49,480 nucleotides of DNA from an uncultured Bacteroides sp. (GTDB lineage: Bacteria; Bacteroidota; Bacteroidia; Bacteroidales; Bacteroidaceae): contig NZ_CAJULN010000021.1 in the NCBI RefSeq assembly GCF_910586915.1, positions 1-49,480 of the forward strand, in the 5' to 3' direction. Shown piece by piece: positions 25,832-35,060 of this stretch. The notes beneath the pieces were generated by a model. It saw only the letters and a list, made by a program, of their open reading frames with translations, ran no database searches and was not told where the DNA came from. Numbering within the stretch: position 1 is the stretch's first letter; each line of letters starts with the position of its first letter. The translations under genes were made by a program, and so were the position numbers.

Positions 25832-26869
25832 ATGAATCCGCAAACAACTTCCGTATTGTTAATATATACCGGTGGAACAATCGGAATGATTGAGAACACC
25901 GTAACAGGAGCCTTAGAGAGTTTCGATTTTGAACAACTCCAAAAGCACGTCCCCGAATTACAGAAATTCAACTTTCCGATTGATACTTATCAGTTTGACC
26001 CGCCTATGGACTCTTCGGACATGGAGCCGGATATGTGGCGGAAGTTAGTTCGCATCATTCACGAGAATTACGACCTTTACCACGGTTTCGTCATCCTGCA
26101 CGGTACGGATACGATGGCTTACACTGCCTCGGCACTCAGTTTTATGCTGGAGGGGCTGGACAAGCCCGTTATTCTGACGGGCTCTCAGCTTCCTATCGGG
26201 ATGCTTCGTACGGACGGAAAGGAAAATCTGATGACGAGCATAGAGATTGCCACCGCTCAGAACAAAGAGGGGAAGGCACTTGTACCGGAAGTATGCATCT
26301 TCTTCGAGAATCATCTGATGCGGGGAAACCGTACGACAAAGATGAATGCGGAAAACTTCAATGCTTTCCGGTCTTTCAATTATCCGGTGTTGGCGGAAGC
26401 GGGGATTCATATTAAATATAACAATGTGCAGATTCATGTGAACGGGGAGGAACGGGAACTAAAGCCGCATTATTTATTGGACACGAATGTGGTCGTATTG
26501 AAACTGTTCCCCGGAATTCAGGAGAATGTAGTAGCTGCCATCTTAGACATTGAAAGACTGAAGGCAGTTGTGCTCGAAACATACGGTTCGGGCAACGCTC
26601 CTCAGAAGGAGTGGTTTATCCGACGGCTTTGCCAAGCAAGCGCACGCGGCATCGTCATTGTCAACGTGACGCAATGCAACGCAGGGACGGTGGAGATGGA
26701 GCGTTACGAGACGGGGTATCAGTTGTTGCAGGCAGGTGTTGTCTCCGGTTACGACAGCACAACCGAGTCGGCCGTCACCAAATTGATGTTCTTATTGGGA
26801 CACGGATATGACCCGGATGAGGTGCGCGACCGGATGAACCGTTCGATGGCAGGAGAGATAACATTATAG
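25832..26869 (+). CDS. ansA: Type I (cytoplasmic) L-asparaginase
   Basis: A 345-residue enzyme hydrolysing asparagine to aspartate and ammonia. The two catalytic Thr motifs are visible: LLIYTGGTIGMIEN at the N-terminus and ILHGTDTMAYTASALSFML near residue 90. GSQLPIGMLRTDGKEN and a C-terminal QCNAGTVEMERYETG also fit the family. There is no signal peptide, pointing to the cytosolic type I enzyme. A longer reading frame exists upstream, but 25,832 is where homology-like sequence begins and a -7 box lies before it. It is divergent from the threonine operon, which uses the product aspartate. Confidence 0.95.
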   Translation: MNPQTTSVLLIYTGGTIGMIENTVTGALESFDFEQLQKHVPELQKFNFPIDTYQFDPPMDSSDMEPDMWRKLVRIIHENYDLYHGFVILHGTDTMAYTASALSFMLEGLDKPVILTGSQLPIGMLRTDGKENLMTSIEIATAQNKEGKALVPEVCIFFENHLMRGNRTTKMNAENFNAFRSFNYPVLAEAGIHIKYNNVQIHVNGEERELKPHYLLDTNVVVLKLFPGIQENVVAAILDIERLKAVVLETYGSGNAPQKEWFIRRLCQASARGIVIVNVTQCNAGTVEMERYETGYQLLQAGVVSGYDSTTESAVTKLMFLLGHGYDPDEVRDRMNRSMAGEITL

Positions 26870-26931
26870 GACACACCTATTTCTATCAGGCAGGGATAAC
26901 TTATTATTAATAAATTATCCCTATTTTTGTG

Positions 26932-26939
26932 CCCTACAA
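26932..26939 (+). promoter_or_regulatory. -7 box (TATTTTTG) of radA
   Basis: TATTTTTG lies 17 bases before the radA start. No TTTG is found at the usual upstream distance. Confidence 0.4.
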
Positions 26940-26956
26940 TAAAGAAAAGAACTTCA

Positions 26957-28324
26957 ATGGCAAAAGAGAAAACCGTATATGTATGCAGCAATTGCGGACA
27001 GGATTCACCGAAATGGGTAGGCAAATGTCCGTCGTGCGGAGAGTGGAACACGTATGTAGAAGAAATAGTACGGAAAGAGCCGGCAAACCGGCGACCGGTG
27101 TCGGGCCTCGGGACGCAGAAGGCACGCCCTGTCGTGCTGAGCGAGATAGAGGTGGACGAAGAGCCGCGCATGGATATGCACGACGAAGAGTTGAACCGTG
27201 TGTTGGGCGGCGGACTCGTGCCGGGGTCTTTAGTGCTGATAGGCGGCGAACCGGGAATAGGGAAATCGACGCTTGTCATGCAGACCGTACTGCATATGCC
27301 GGAGAAGAAGATTCTCTACGTATCGGGCGAAGAGAGCGCACGGCAACTGAAACTGCGTGCCGACCGCCTTTCGAATGCTTTGAGCGACTGCCTCATCGTC
27401 TGCGAGACTTCGCTCGAACAGATTTATGTACATATCAAGAATACGAATCCCGATTTGGTTATCATCGATTCCATTCAGACGATTTCGACAGAGAGTATCG
27501 AATCGTCGCCGGGAAGTATCGCACAGGTGAGAGAGTGTTCTGCTTCCATTCTGCGCTTTGCCAAAGAGACGCATACGCCGGTGCTGCTTATCGGACATAT
27601 TAATAAGGAGGGAAGCATCGCCGGACCTAAGGTACTGGAACATATTGTGGATACTGTTCTCCAGTTTGAAGGCGACCAGCATTATATGTACCGCATTCTG
27701 CGCAGCATCAAGAACCGTTTCGGCAGCACGGCGGAGTTAGGTATTTATGAGATGCGGCAGGACGGATTGCGACAAGTAAGCAACCCGTCGGAGTTACTGC
27801 TCAGCCAGGAGCACGAGGGAATGAGTGGAGTGGCTATCGCTTCCGCCATCGAAGGGGTACGCCCGTTCTTGATTGAGACGCAGGCTTTGGTGAGCTCCGC
27901 CGTCTACGGAAACCCGCAACGCTCGGCAACTGGCTTCGACTTGCGAAGGATGAATATGTTGCTGGCGGTGCTCGAAAAGCGGGTGGGATTCAAGTTAGCA
28001 CAGAAAGATGTATTCCTGAATATCGCCGGGGGACTGAAAGTGAATGACCCAGCTATTGACTTGCCGGTTATCAGTGCCATTCTTTCTTCCAACATGGACG
28101 CGGTCATCGAACCGGAAGTGTGTATGGCGGGAGAAATCGGGCTGTCGGGAGAGATTCGCCCGGTAAACAGAATAGAGCAGCGCATCGGAGAAGCGGAGAA
28201 GTTGGGATTCAAACGTTTCCTGCTGCCGAAGTATAATTTGCAGGGCATCGATACGAAGAAGTTAAAGATAGAACTAATACCAGTAAGAAAGGTAGAAGAG
28301 GCGTTCAGAGCCTTATTCGGATAA
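26957..28324 (+). CDS. radA: DNA recombination/repair protein RadA
   Basis: A 455-residue protein with an N-terminal zinc ribbon (CSNCGQDSPKW and CPSCGEW), a RecA-like ATPase with Walker A GGEPGIGKSTL, the RadA-specific KNRFG motif (IKNRFGSTAELG) and a C-terminal Lon-like domain. RadA drives branch migration and processing of recombination intermediates. The start at 26,957 places the zinc ribbon directly at the N-terminus. The next gene follows by 60 bases on the same strand. Confidence 0.97.
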   Translation: MAKEKTVYVCSNCGQDSPKWVGKCPSCGEWNTYVEEIVRKEPANRRPVSGLGTQKARPVVLSEIEVDEEPRMDMHDEELNRVLGGGLVPGSLVLIGGEPGIGKSTLVMQTVLHMPEKKILYVSGEESARQLKLRADRLSNALSDCLIVCETSLEQIYVHIKNTNPDLVIIDSIQTISTESIESSPGSIAQVRECSASILRFAKETHTPVLLIGHINKEGSIAGPKVLEHIVDTVLQFEGDQHYMYRILRSIKNRFGSTAELGIYEMRQDGLRQVSNPSELLLSQEHEGMSGVAIASAIEGVRPFLIETQALVSSAVYGNPQRSATGFDLRRMNMLLAVLEKRVGFKLAQKDVFLNIAGGLKVNDPAIDLPVISAILSSNMDAVIEPEVCMAGEIGLSGEIRPVNRIEQRIGEAEKLGFKRFLLPKYNLQGIDTKKLKIELIPVRKVEEAFRALFG

Positions 28325-28384
28325 GATATTGATTTTTTATACATCAGTTTTATCCATTTTATAATCAAAAACAACAAGAATCAG

Positions 28385-29977
28385 ATGATACAAGAATACC
28401 AACTACGCCTCCTCCCCGAAATCGCCGCCAACGAACAGCAGCTCAAGGAATACCTTTCGGAAGAAAAAGGAATCAACCCACGCAACATCCACGCAGTCCG
28501 AATCCTGAAGCGCAGCATCGACGCACGCCAACGGACGATATTCGTCAATCTGAAGATACGTGCCTACATCAACGAGAAGCCCGAAGACGACGAATACGAA
28601 CATACCATATATAATAATGTAGAAGGCAAGCCACAAGTCGTTGTTGTGGGTGCAGGTCCCGGCGGACTGTTTGCCGCGCTGCGCCTCATCGAACTCGGGC
28701 TGCGCCCCGTTATCGTAGAACGGGGAAAAGACGTGCGCGAGCGGAAAAAAGATTTGGCACAAATCAGCAGGGAGCATACCGTAAATCCGGAGTCGAACTA
28801 CAGCTTCGGCGAAGGAGGCGCGGGAGCCTACTCGGACGGAAAGCTCTACACGCGCAGCAAGAAAAGAGGAAATACAGACAAGATACTGAACGTATTCTGC
28901 CAGCATGGAGCCTCTACGGCGATATTGGCCGATGCACATCCGCACATCGGAACGGACAAACTGCCGCGCGTCATCGAGAATATGCGGAACACCATCATCG
29001 AATGTGGCGGTGAAGTCCATTTCGAGACCCGTATGGATGCACTGATTATCGAAAACAACGAAGTGAAAGGCATCGAGACGAATAGGGGAAAAACATTTCT
29101 CGGGCCTGTGATATTGGCTACGGGACATTCGGCAAGGGATGTGTACCGTTGGCTGGCAGCAAACCACGTCGCGGTGGAAGCCAAAGGAATTGCCGTAGGC
29201 GTGCGGCTGGAACATCCGGCAAAGCTGATTGACCAAATACAGTATCACAACAAGCAGGGAAGAGGAAAGTACCTGCCCGCCGCCGAATACAGCTTCGTCA
29301 CGCAGGTGGACGGCAGAGGAGTGTACAGCTTTTGTATGTGTCCCGGCGGATTCATCGTGCCTGCTGCCAGCGGTGCGGAGCAGGTAGTGGTAAACGGTAT
29401 GTCGCCTTCCAACCGTGGCTCGCGCTGGAGCAACTCGGGAATGGTGGTAGAGATACAACCGGAAGACTTGACAAGCGGAGCACTCAAAATAGAGAGCGGA
29501 GAGGCGGCCACACAACCGGACGAACAACTACGCGTCCTTTACTTTCAGGAAGCGTTGGAACGTCAATGCTGGCTGCAAGGAGACAGGCGGCAGACGGCGC
29601 CGGCACAACGCATGGCGGACTTCACCCGCAGGAAGTTAAGTTACGACTTGCCGGAGTCGTCGTATGCGCCGGGACTGGTATCTTCGCCGCTCCACTTCTG
29701 GATGCCTGAGTTCATCAGCCGGAGGTTATCCCTCGGTTTCCAACAGTTCGGGCGCAGCAGTCACGGGTTCCTCACCAACGAGGCGGTGATGATTGGGGTA
29801 GAGACGCGCACCTCCTCCCCCGTCCGCATCGTGCGCGACAAAGAGACATTGCAACACGTGATTGTCCGCGGGTTATTCCCCTGCGGCGAGGGTGCGGGTT
29901 ACGCCGGAGGAATCGTTTCGGCCGGAGTAGACGGCGAACGGTGTGCGGAAGCCGCAGCACAATATATCAACCGCTGA
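28385..29977 (+). CDS. Uncharacterised FAD-dependent dehydrogenase (COG2509 type)
   Basis: A 530-residue flavoprotein. After an approximately 80-residue N-terminal domain comes the dinucleotide fold VVVVGAGPGGLFAALRLIE, then VIVERGKDVRERKKD, a NYSFGEGGAGAYSDGKLYTR segment and a C-terminal FAD motif (GLFPCGEGAGYAGGIVSAGVDG). Proteins of this group are widespread but lack a defined substrate. It is probably co-transcribed with radA upstream and with the LuxR-type regulator 17 bases downstream. Confidence 0.88.
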   Translation: MIQEYQLRLLPEIAANEQQLKEYLSEEKGINPRNIHAVRILKRSIDARQRTIFVNLKIRAYINEKPEDDEYEHTIYNNVEGKPQVVVVGAGPGGLFAALRLIELGLRPVIVERGKDVRERKKDLAQISREHTVNPESNYSFGEGGAGAYSDGKLYTRSKKRGNTDKILNVFCQHGASTAILADAHPHIGTDKLPRVIENMRNTIIECGGEVHFETRMDALIIENNEVKGIETNRGKTFLGPVILATGHSARDVYRWLAANHVAVEAKGIAVGVRLEHPAKLIDQIQYHNKQGRGKYLPAAEYSFVTQVDGRGVYSFCMCPGGFIVPAASGAEQVVVNGMSPSNRGSRWSNSGMVVEIQPEDLTSGALKIESGEAATQPDEQLRVLYFQEALERQCWLQGDRRQTAPAQRMADFTRRKLSYDLPESSYAPGLVSSPLHFWMPEFISRRLSLGFQQFGRSSHGFLTNEAVMIGVETRTSSPVRIVRDKETLQHVIVRGLFPCGEGAGYAGGIVSAGVDGERCAEAAAQYINR

Positions 29978-29994
29978 CCGGAATGCACAGCTTT

Positions 29995-30594
29995 ATGAAC
30001 ACTTCACCCGAAATAGCAATCGTAGAGCCCAATACCCTCACCTGCCTGGGGCTGAAAGGAATCTTGGAGGAGATGATTCCGATGGCAACGATACGTACCT
30101 TCCGCCGTTTCGGCGAGTTGATGGACGACACGCCGGATATGTACGCGCATTACTTCATCTCCGCCCAGGTCTATGTGGAACACAATGCTTTCTTCCTTCC
30201 GCGAAAACGCAAAACGATTATACTGGCAAGCGATAGTCCGCAGTTTCAGCTAAGCGGAGTGCCTGTGCTCAATATCTACGAAGCCGAAGAGGAGTTGGTG
30301 AAAAGCATCTTAAGGCTTCACCAGCACGCACACCACGGCGGTTATCCGGTGAAAGACAAGCCGCCCGTGCCTGCGCCGCCTTACCAGGAGTTGCTCTCTG
30401 CCCGCGAGATTGAAGTACTCGTACTCCTCTCCAAAGGGTTAATCAATAAAGAGATTGCGGAGAAACTGAATATCAGCCTGACTACCGTCATCACCCACCG
30501 GAAGAATATCACTGAGAAATTAGGAATCAAGTCCGTCTCCGGGCTGACTATCTACGCCGTGATGAACGGATATATCGAGGTAGACCGTATCTGA
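29995..30594 (+). CDS. LuxR-type response regulator with degenerate receiver
   Basis: A 199-residue regulator. The N-terminal half looks like a receiver (IAIVEPNTLTCLGLKGILEEM) but has no aspartate where the phosphoacceptor should be (ahead of VYVEHNAFFL). The C-terminal helix-turn-helix is a clear LuxR/NarL type (LLSAREIEVLVLLSKG, INKEIAEKLNISLTTVITHRKN). It is therefore likely to act independently of phosphorylation. An ATG at 29,983 is an alternative start. It is 17 bases after the FAD gene and converges on a lipoprotein gene that is divergent from a TonB receptor, so that transport pair could be its target. Confidence 0.85.
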   Translation: MNTSPEIAIVEPNTLTCLGLKGILEEMIPMATIRTFRRFGELMDDTPDMYAHYFISAQVYVEHNAFFLPRKRKTIILASDSPQFQLSGVPVLNIYEAEEELVKSILRLHQHAHHGGYPVKDKPPVPAPPYQELLSAREIEVLVLLSKGLINKEIAEKLNISLTTVITHRKNITEKLGIKSVSGLTIYAVMNGYIEVDRI

Positions 30595-30631
30595 CGGCAG
30601 CAAGAGATGCTTCGCTGCCGCACCTTTCCGT

Positions 30632-31966
30632 TTAATTCCCCCACGCAATGGCGCTGTATGACACATCGGCAACAGAACAGACGGGTGTTTCCCATTTGTT
30701 TTGGTTGCGGTCGTAGTCGGCAACGGTGTACGTGCCGTCCTTTTCGGACAGTACGGTGAATGTGCCGGGACGGTCGAAGCGATGCGACACAGAGACTACC
30801 TTATCCTGCCAAACGGCAAACGGTTCTTGCGCCCACAATCCTTCGTTTACATGGTCGCCGCGTAAGTAAAAACGGCTGCCGCCTTCATCGGCAGGGGCCG
30901 AAACGACATAGCCTGTCATCCTGACAGACTCCGGCTTCCCGCCTTCTGCTGCGGGAAGGGGCACACTGAAAAAAAACGGAATAAGTGCTTCGGCTTCTAC
31001 CGCTTCCTGCATATGAAATCCGCTCAAGCGATGGTAAAGCACAGGCGTCCATCTTCCCTCTCCGGTCTTTGCCGACAAGAGAACCACCCCGTCGTTCGCC
31101 ACCACTCCAGGATAGTCGCCAAACTGTTCGGCACGCAATCCTTCGGGCAGTTCGTAATACGGTCCGCTACCGGACGTGGAGTTCATCCGCGTCGGAACGG
31201 CATAGTTGCTTCGTTCCAAACAGTTGGAGACGTTTTGCATGGAGTATTGCTTACCGTTCTTGCCGTCTCTCGACTGAATGGCAAAAATGCTGCCGGGATG
31301 TCCGGCAATCAAGGCCAGTGTAGTATTCGGAGAGGTATCCAACGGTTTCCATTCTCCGGTGCAGAAATCGAGAAAGAAGGGTTGCTGTGTACCGTTTTCT
31401 TTCGACAGTCCGCACAGTCCGTAGGTATATACGCAGTTGACGATGGAGTGGAAATCCTGCCGTTCGCTGATGTCCCACGTGCTCTCCGAGGGAGTCACGG
31501 CGGACGTTGCCCCTATCCTGCCTATGGTGTGGCGCCGGCCGTCGAGTGCATAGAGCCGGAAGTCTTGGGGTGTCTGCCCGTCGGCTGACAGAACCTTGCC
31601 CATCAGCATACGGTCGCCTTCTCTACGCAGGAATATGTCGACGCGGGAAGGCGGCATACGGTAAGGCATACGCACGTCTATTCCATCCGGACGGTTCGCG
31701 GTAATTTCGGCGGAAACCGGGCCGCAAAATCCTTCGGGCATCATCTGTTCGCCGGTGTCCCAGCGGAAATCGTACTCTACACAGTCGTTTGCCCGAAAGC
31801 CGTTGCCGTAAATGTGTACGACGTCGCCCGGTCGGAGCGTCTGTCCGGCTTCGGTCACTCCGTAGTCGGTCACTAATGGTGTTTGCGACGGGTTGTCGTC
31901 GTTGCCGCACGCACTGAAAAAGCAACAAAGAGAGAGGACAAAGAGCAGTGGGAGAAGAGGTTTCAT
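30632..31966 (-). CDS. Outer-membrane lipoprotein of unknown function beside a TonB receptor
   Basis: A 444-residue protein with a lipoprotein signal peptide (LLFVLSLCCFFSAC, then GNDDNPSQ). A first domain resembling an IPT/TIG fold (about 35-125: GQTLRPGDVVHIYGNGF) is followed by propeller-like segments (SRDGKNGKQYSMQNV, GVVLLSAKTGEGRWTPVLYHR, TVLSEKDGTYTVADYDRNQNKW, shown in part). No enzyme motif is visible. It is divergent from the TonB-dependent receptor at 32,472 with about 500 bases between, so a surface-exposed ligand-binding partner of that receptor is plausible. The ligand is unknown. Confidence 0.75.
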   Translation of the reverse strand: MKPLLPLLFVLSLCCFFSACGNDDNPSQTPLVTDYGVTEAGQTLRPGDVVHIYGNGFRANDCVEYDFRWDTGEQMMPEGFCGPVSAEITANRPDGIDVRMPYRMPPSRVDIFLRREGDRMLMGKVLSADGQTPQDFRLYALDGRRHTIGRIGATSAVTPSESTWDISERQDFHSIVNCVYTYGLCGLSKENGTQQPFFLDFCTGEWKPLDTSPNTTLALIAGHPGSIFAIQSRDGKNGKQYSMQNVSNCLERSNYAVPTRMNSTSGSGPYYELPEGLRAEQFGDYPGVVANDGVVLLSAKTGEGRWTPVLYHRLSGFHMQEAVEAEALIPFFFSVPLPAAEGGKPESVRMTGYVVSAPADEGGSRFYLRGDHVNEGLWAQEPFAVWQDKVVSVSHRFDRPGTFTVLSEKDGTYTVADYDRNQNKWETPVCSVADVSYSAIAWGN

Positions 31967-32471
31967 AGTCTACTTTATTGGGTGAATGAATCCTTGCAAA
32001 GATAAGGGAGCTGCATAGTAAAGTGTGCGGAAAACGACCGTTTTTTATGAATTATTCACAGGCAATAAAGTTCCGGCGAAGCACTGCCGAAGTTTGCAGC
32101 AAGCGTAGAGAAAGTTCTGTTTTATCGCTTTCAATCTATAAACGAAGGCTTCGTTTATAAAAATGAAACTTGCATTTATATAAATGAAGGTTGCGTTTAT
32201 AAAAACGAAGCCTTCGTTTATAGTTTGCAAACGGCAGTCGGGAAGTTGGCAAACGGCAGGAAAGAAGTTTGGAAGCAATAGAGAAGAAGTTTTTCACGAA
32301 TAGACTGAGGCGGATTGTACCGTTGTCTGCGGGAAAACGTGCCATCCGTTGAGGAAGGCGGAGAGGCGATGCTGCGGGACAGTGCCCCTTTTGCCAACCG
32401 AAATCCTAATAAATGAGGATTGCCCGTGTCCCTTATTTGCCGTTACTTTGCACCCGATAAACCAACAACGA
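31967..32471. promoter_or_regulatory. Divergent intergenic region: two promoters, palindrome and repeat array
   Basis: On the minus strand TATCTTTG (31,997-32,004) is a -7 box for the lipoprotein. On the plus strand ATTG (32,419-32,422), 20 bases and TTACTTTG (32,443-32,450) form an acceptable promoter for the TonB receptor. AATCCT...AGGATT (about 32,401-32,420) is a small palindrome touching that promoter. GCAAACGGCAG occurs twice, 22 bases apart (32,227 and 32,249). The centre holds the family B array. Confidence 0.55.
32136..32223. repeat. Family B array (units with 21-bp period)
   Basis: TTTATA-headed units such as TTTATAAAAACGAAG begin at 32,154, 32,175, 32,196 and 32,217, exactly 21 bases apart. 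A first shorter unit lies near 32,136. The outer units contain the palindrome-like CGAAGGCTTCG and CGAAGCCTTCG, so the whole array is also an inverted repeat. A minus-strand frame through it gives a seven-residue repeat, which follows from the 21-bp period and is unlikely to be a gene. Confidence 0.85.
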
Positions 32472-34907
32472 ATGAAGACAAAGAACCTAATGCTCGCCCT
32501 CGCTCTCCTGACGGCAGGAAGCGCCCGGGCGGAAGAAGTGCTGAAAGACTCGCTGAAAGTAGTGGATATGGAAGAAGTGGTGGTGGTCGCCACTCCGAAA
32601 GAGAACCGCAAGTTGCGCGACTTGCCCGTGGCGGCTACCGTGCTGTCGCAAGAGAGTATGCGCGCCAACCAAGTAAAGACGGTGAAGAACCTGTCGGGAC
32701 TCGTCCCCAACCTGTTTATCCCCGACTACGGCTCGAAGCTGACCACCTCCATCTATATACGCGGCCTCGGCTCGCGCATCAATACCCCGTCCGTAGGGCT
32801 TTATGTAGACAACATCCCTTTTATAGACAAGTCGGCTTTCGACTTCAACTACTGCGACATCGAACGCATCGATGTGCTTCGCGGCCCGCAAGGGACGCTG
32901 TATGGACGCAACACGATGGGCGGACTTATCAAGGTGCACACCAAATCGCCCTTCGCCTATCAGGGAACGGACCTACGGATGGGTGCGGCAACCTACAACG
33001 ACTACAACGTGTCGCTGACGCATTACCACCGCCTGTCGGACCGCTTCGCCTTCTCCACCGGAGGATTCTACGAGCATACGGGCGGCTTCTTTGAAAACTC
33101 GGCACGCAACAACGAGAAGGTAGACCGGAGCAACGCCGGAGGCGGACGTTTCCGTGGTATCTTTCTGCCGACACCGAATCTGAAGATAGACATGACGCTC
33201 AACTACGAGTACAGCGACCAGGGCGGTTATCCTTATTATTATACCGGAATCGCCCCCAGCGCCCGAACCGAAGGGAAAGAACTCACCGAAGAGCGCGCCG
33301 ACCGCATCGGACGGATTTCCTACAACGAACGCAGCAGCTACCGCCGCGGACTGACAAACGCCGGTGTCAATCTCGAATACCAGGCACGGCACTTCACACT
33401 GAGCGCCGTGACGGGCTACCAGCACTTGAACGACCGTATGTTTCTCGACCAGGACTTCACCGAGAAGCCTATCTACACGCTGGAGCAACGGCAGAAAGCG
33501 CATACCGTATCCGAAGAAATCGTGCTCAAATCGAAAGCCGGCAACAGGTGGCAATGGACTACCGGTGTGTTCGGTCTGTATCAGGGGGTAGACACGAAAG
33601 GGCCGGTCAACTTCTGCGAAGAGGGAATAAAAGAGGTGATTGAGGGAAATGTGAACCGCATTTTCGACGGAATGAGCAGTGCGGCGCCGCGAATGCATCT
33701 GACGGTCAACAATCCTTCGATACGGGTAAGCGGCGACTTCGACACTCCGCTTTGGAATGCTGCCGTGTTCCATCAGTCTACCCTGAACGACGTATTGGTG
33801 AAAGGGCTTTCGCTCACCGCCGGGCTGCGTCTCGACTACGAGAAGATGAGCATGAAATACAACGCTGCCTCTGCGCCCACGGATTTCAACTTCAGCCTGA
33901 AGATGATGGCTCCTCCTCCCCGCCCGTCTATGTCGATAGAAGCTAAAAACCTGCTCGCCAATGCCGGCTACAACGGGAAAATAACGGACGACTACGTGCA
34001 GTTGCTTCCCAAGTTTGCCCTGCACTACGAATGGAAAAAGGGAAACAACGTATATGCCACCGTATCGAAGGGGTATCGTTCGGGAGGATACAACGTGCAG
34101 ATGTTTTCCGACTTAATCAGTGGCGACTTGAAGAATTCGATGATAGATGCCATCAAGGAGAGCGACGAGTTCTCTAAGTTTGCCGCCATCATCGAACAAT
34201 ATGCAACGAAGGACGAAGTGCCCGAAGTGAAAGAGGCGACACGCTACAAGCCGGAGTATTCGTGGAACTACGAAGCAGGCAGCCACCTCACCCTGTGGGA
34301 CGGCAAGCTCTGGGCAGACCTCTCCGCTTTCTATATGGATATGCGCAACCAGCAGATTTCGCAGTTTGCCGAAAACGGCTTGGGACGCATCACCCTCAAC
34401 GCCGGAAAAAGCCGCAGCTACGGCGCCGAAGCCGCCCTGCGCGCCAGCCTGACGAACGCGCTGAGCCTCAACGCCAGCTACGGATATACGTATGCCACCT
34501 TCACCGACTACGTGGTAAACGAGAAGGACAAGGACGGAAACCTGCAAGTAAAAGCCGACTACAACGGCAAGTACATTCCCTTCGTGCCCAAACATACGCT
34601 GAACATCGGCGGAGAATATGCCGTCACTTGCAGTCGGCACTCTATCTTCGACCGCGTGGTATTCCAGGCAAACTACAATGCTGCCGGACGTATCTACTGG
34701 ACGGAACTGAACGATGTAAGCCAGTCTTTCTACGGAACGCTCAACTGGCGGACGAATCTCGAAACCGGCAATGCAATCATCAGCCTTTGGGCACGCAACT
34801 TCTTGAACAAGGAGTACGCAGCATTCTACTTTGAAACAATGAACAAGGGATTCATGCAGAAGGGACGGCCGATGCAGTTCGGGGTAGAGGTTCGCTGCCG
34901 ATTCTGA
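32472..34907 (+). CDS. TonB-dependent outer-membrane receptor
   Basis: An 811-residue receptor with a signal peptide (MKTKNLMLALALLTAGSARA), a TonB-box-like MEEVVVVATPKE, a plug (LRDLPVAATVLSQESM, IYIRGLGSRINTPSVG, IDVLRGPQGTLYGRNTMGG) and a 22-strand-type barrel ending in PMQFGVEVRCRF. It lacks the carboxypeptidase-like N-terminal domain of SusC proteins and has no SusD partner. That points to siderophore, haem, vitamin or metal-complex uptake rather than glycans. The start is at 32,472, where the signal peptide begins. The divergent lipoprotein and the nearby LuxR-type regulator are likely functional partners. The stop is immediately followed by a family D repeat. Confidence 0.93.
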   Translation: MKTKNLMLALALLTAGSARAEEVLKDSLKVVDMEEVVVVATPKENRKLRDLPVAATVLSQESMRANQVKTVKNLSGLVPNLFIPDYGSKLTTSIYIRGLGSRINTPSVGLYVDNIPFIDKSAFDFNYCDIERIDVLRGPQGTLYGRNTMGGLIKVHTKSPFAYQGTDLRMGAATYNDYNVSLTHYHRLSDRFAFSTGGFYEHTGGFFENSARNNEKVDRSNAGGGRFRGIFLPTPNLKIDMTLNYEYSDQGGYPYYYTGIAPSARTEGKELTEERADRIGRISYNERSSYRRGLTNAGVNLEYQARHFTLSAVTGYQHLNDRMFLDQDFTEKPIYTLEQRQKAHTVSEEIVLKSKAGNRWQWTTGVFGLYQGVDTKGPVNFCEEGIKEVIEGNVNRIFDGMSSAAPRMHLTVNNPSIRVSGDFDTPLWNAAVFHQSTLNDVLVKGLSLTAGLRLDYEKMSMKYNAASAPTDFNFSLKMMAPPPRPSMSIEAKNLLANAGYNGKITDDYVQLLPKFALHYEWKKGNNVYATVSKGYRSGGYNVQMFSDLISGDLKNSMIDAIKESDEFSKFAAIIEQYATKDEVPEVKEATRYKPEYSWNYEAGSHLTLWDGKLWADLSAFYMDMRNQQISQFAENGLGRITLNAGKSRSYGAEAALRASLTNALSLNASYGYTYATFTDYVVNEKDKDGNLQVKADYNGKYIPFVPKHTLNIGGEYAVTCSRHSIFDRVVFQANYNAAGRIYWTELNDVSQSFYGTLNWRTNLETGNAIISLWARNFLNKEYAAFYFETMNKGFMQKGRPMQFGVEVRCRF

Positions 34908-35053
34908 TTCACCACAGAGGACACAGAGTTTCACGGAGTTTTTTTATGAGTTGTCAGTTGTTAATGGTAAGCCGGTGCGAATCGTTACTCCTGCTCATGG
35001 CAGTCCACAGCTAACAAAAAGACTCCGTGGAACGCTGTGTCCTCTGTGGTGCA
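34908..35053. repeat. Family D inverted-repeat element, copy 2
   Basis: The left arm (TTCACCACAGAGGACACAG, then AGTTTCACGGAGT) starts the base after the TonB receptor stop. The right arm (GACTCCGTGGAAC, GCTGTGTCCTCTGTGGTG) ends at about 35,053. The middle of about 75 bases has no gene. It fills the gap between convergent genes and could fold into a long hairpin. Confidence 0.85.
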
Positions 35054-35060
35054 AAGCAAA

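Noticed and set aside
32045..32278. Minus-strand 77-codon frame with a seven-residue repeat (FVFINAT, FIYINAS and so on)
   Set aside because: The protein repeat follows directly from a 21-bp DNA period. There is no start signal, and the array is better explained as an intergenic repeat.
34908..35053. Family D copy 2 as a simple transcription terminator
   Set aside because: The T-run follows the left arm rather than the completed stem, and the same element occurs at positions where no terminator is expected.
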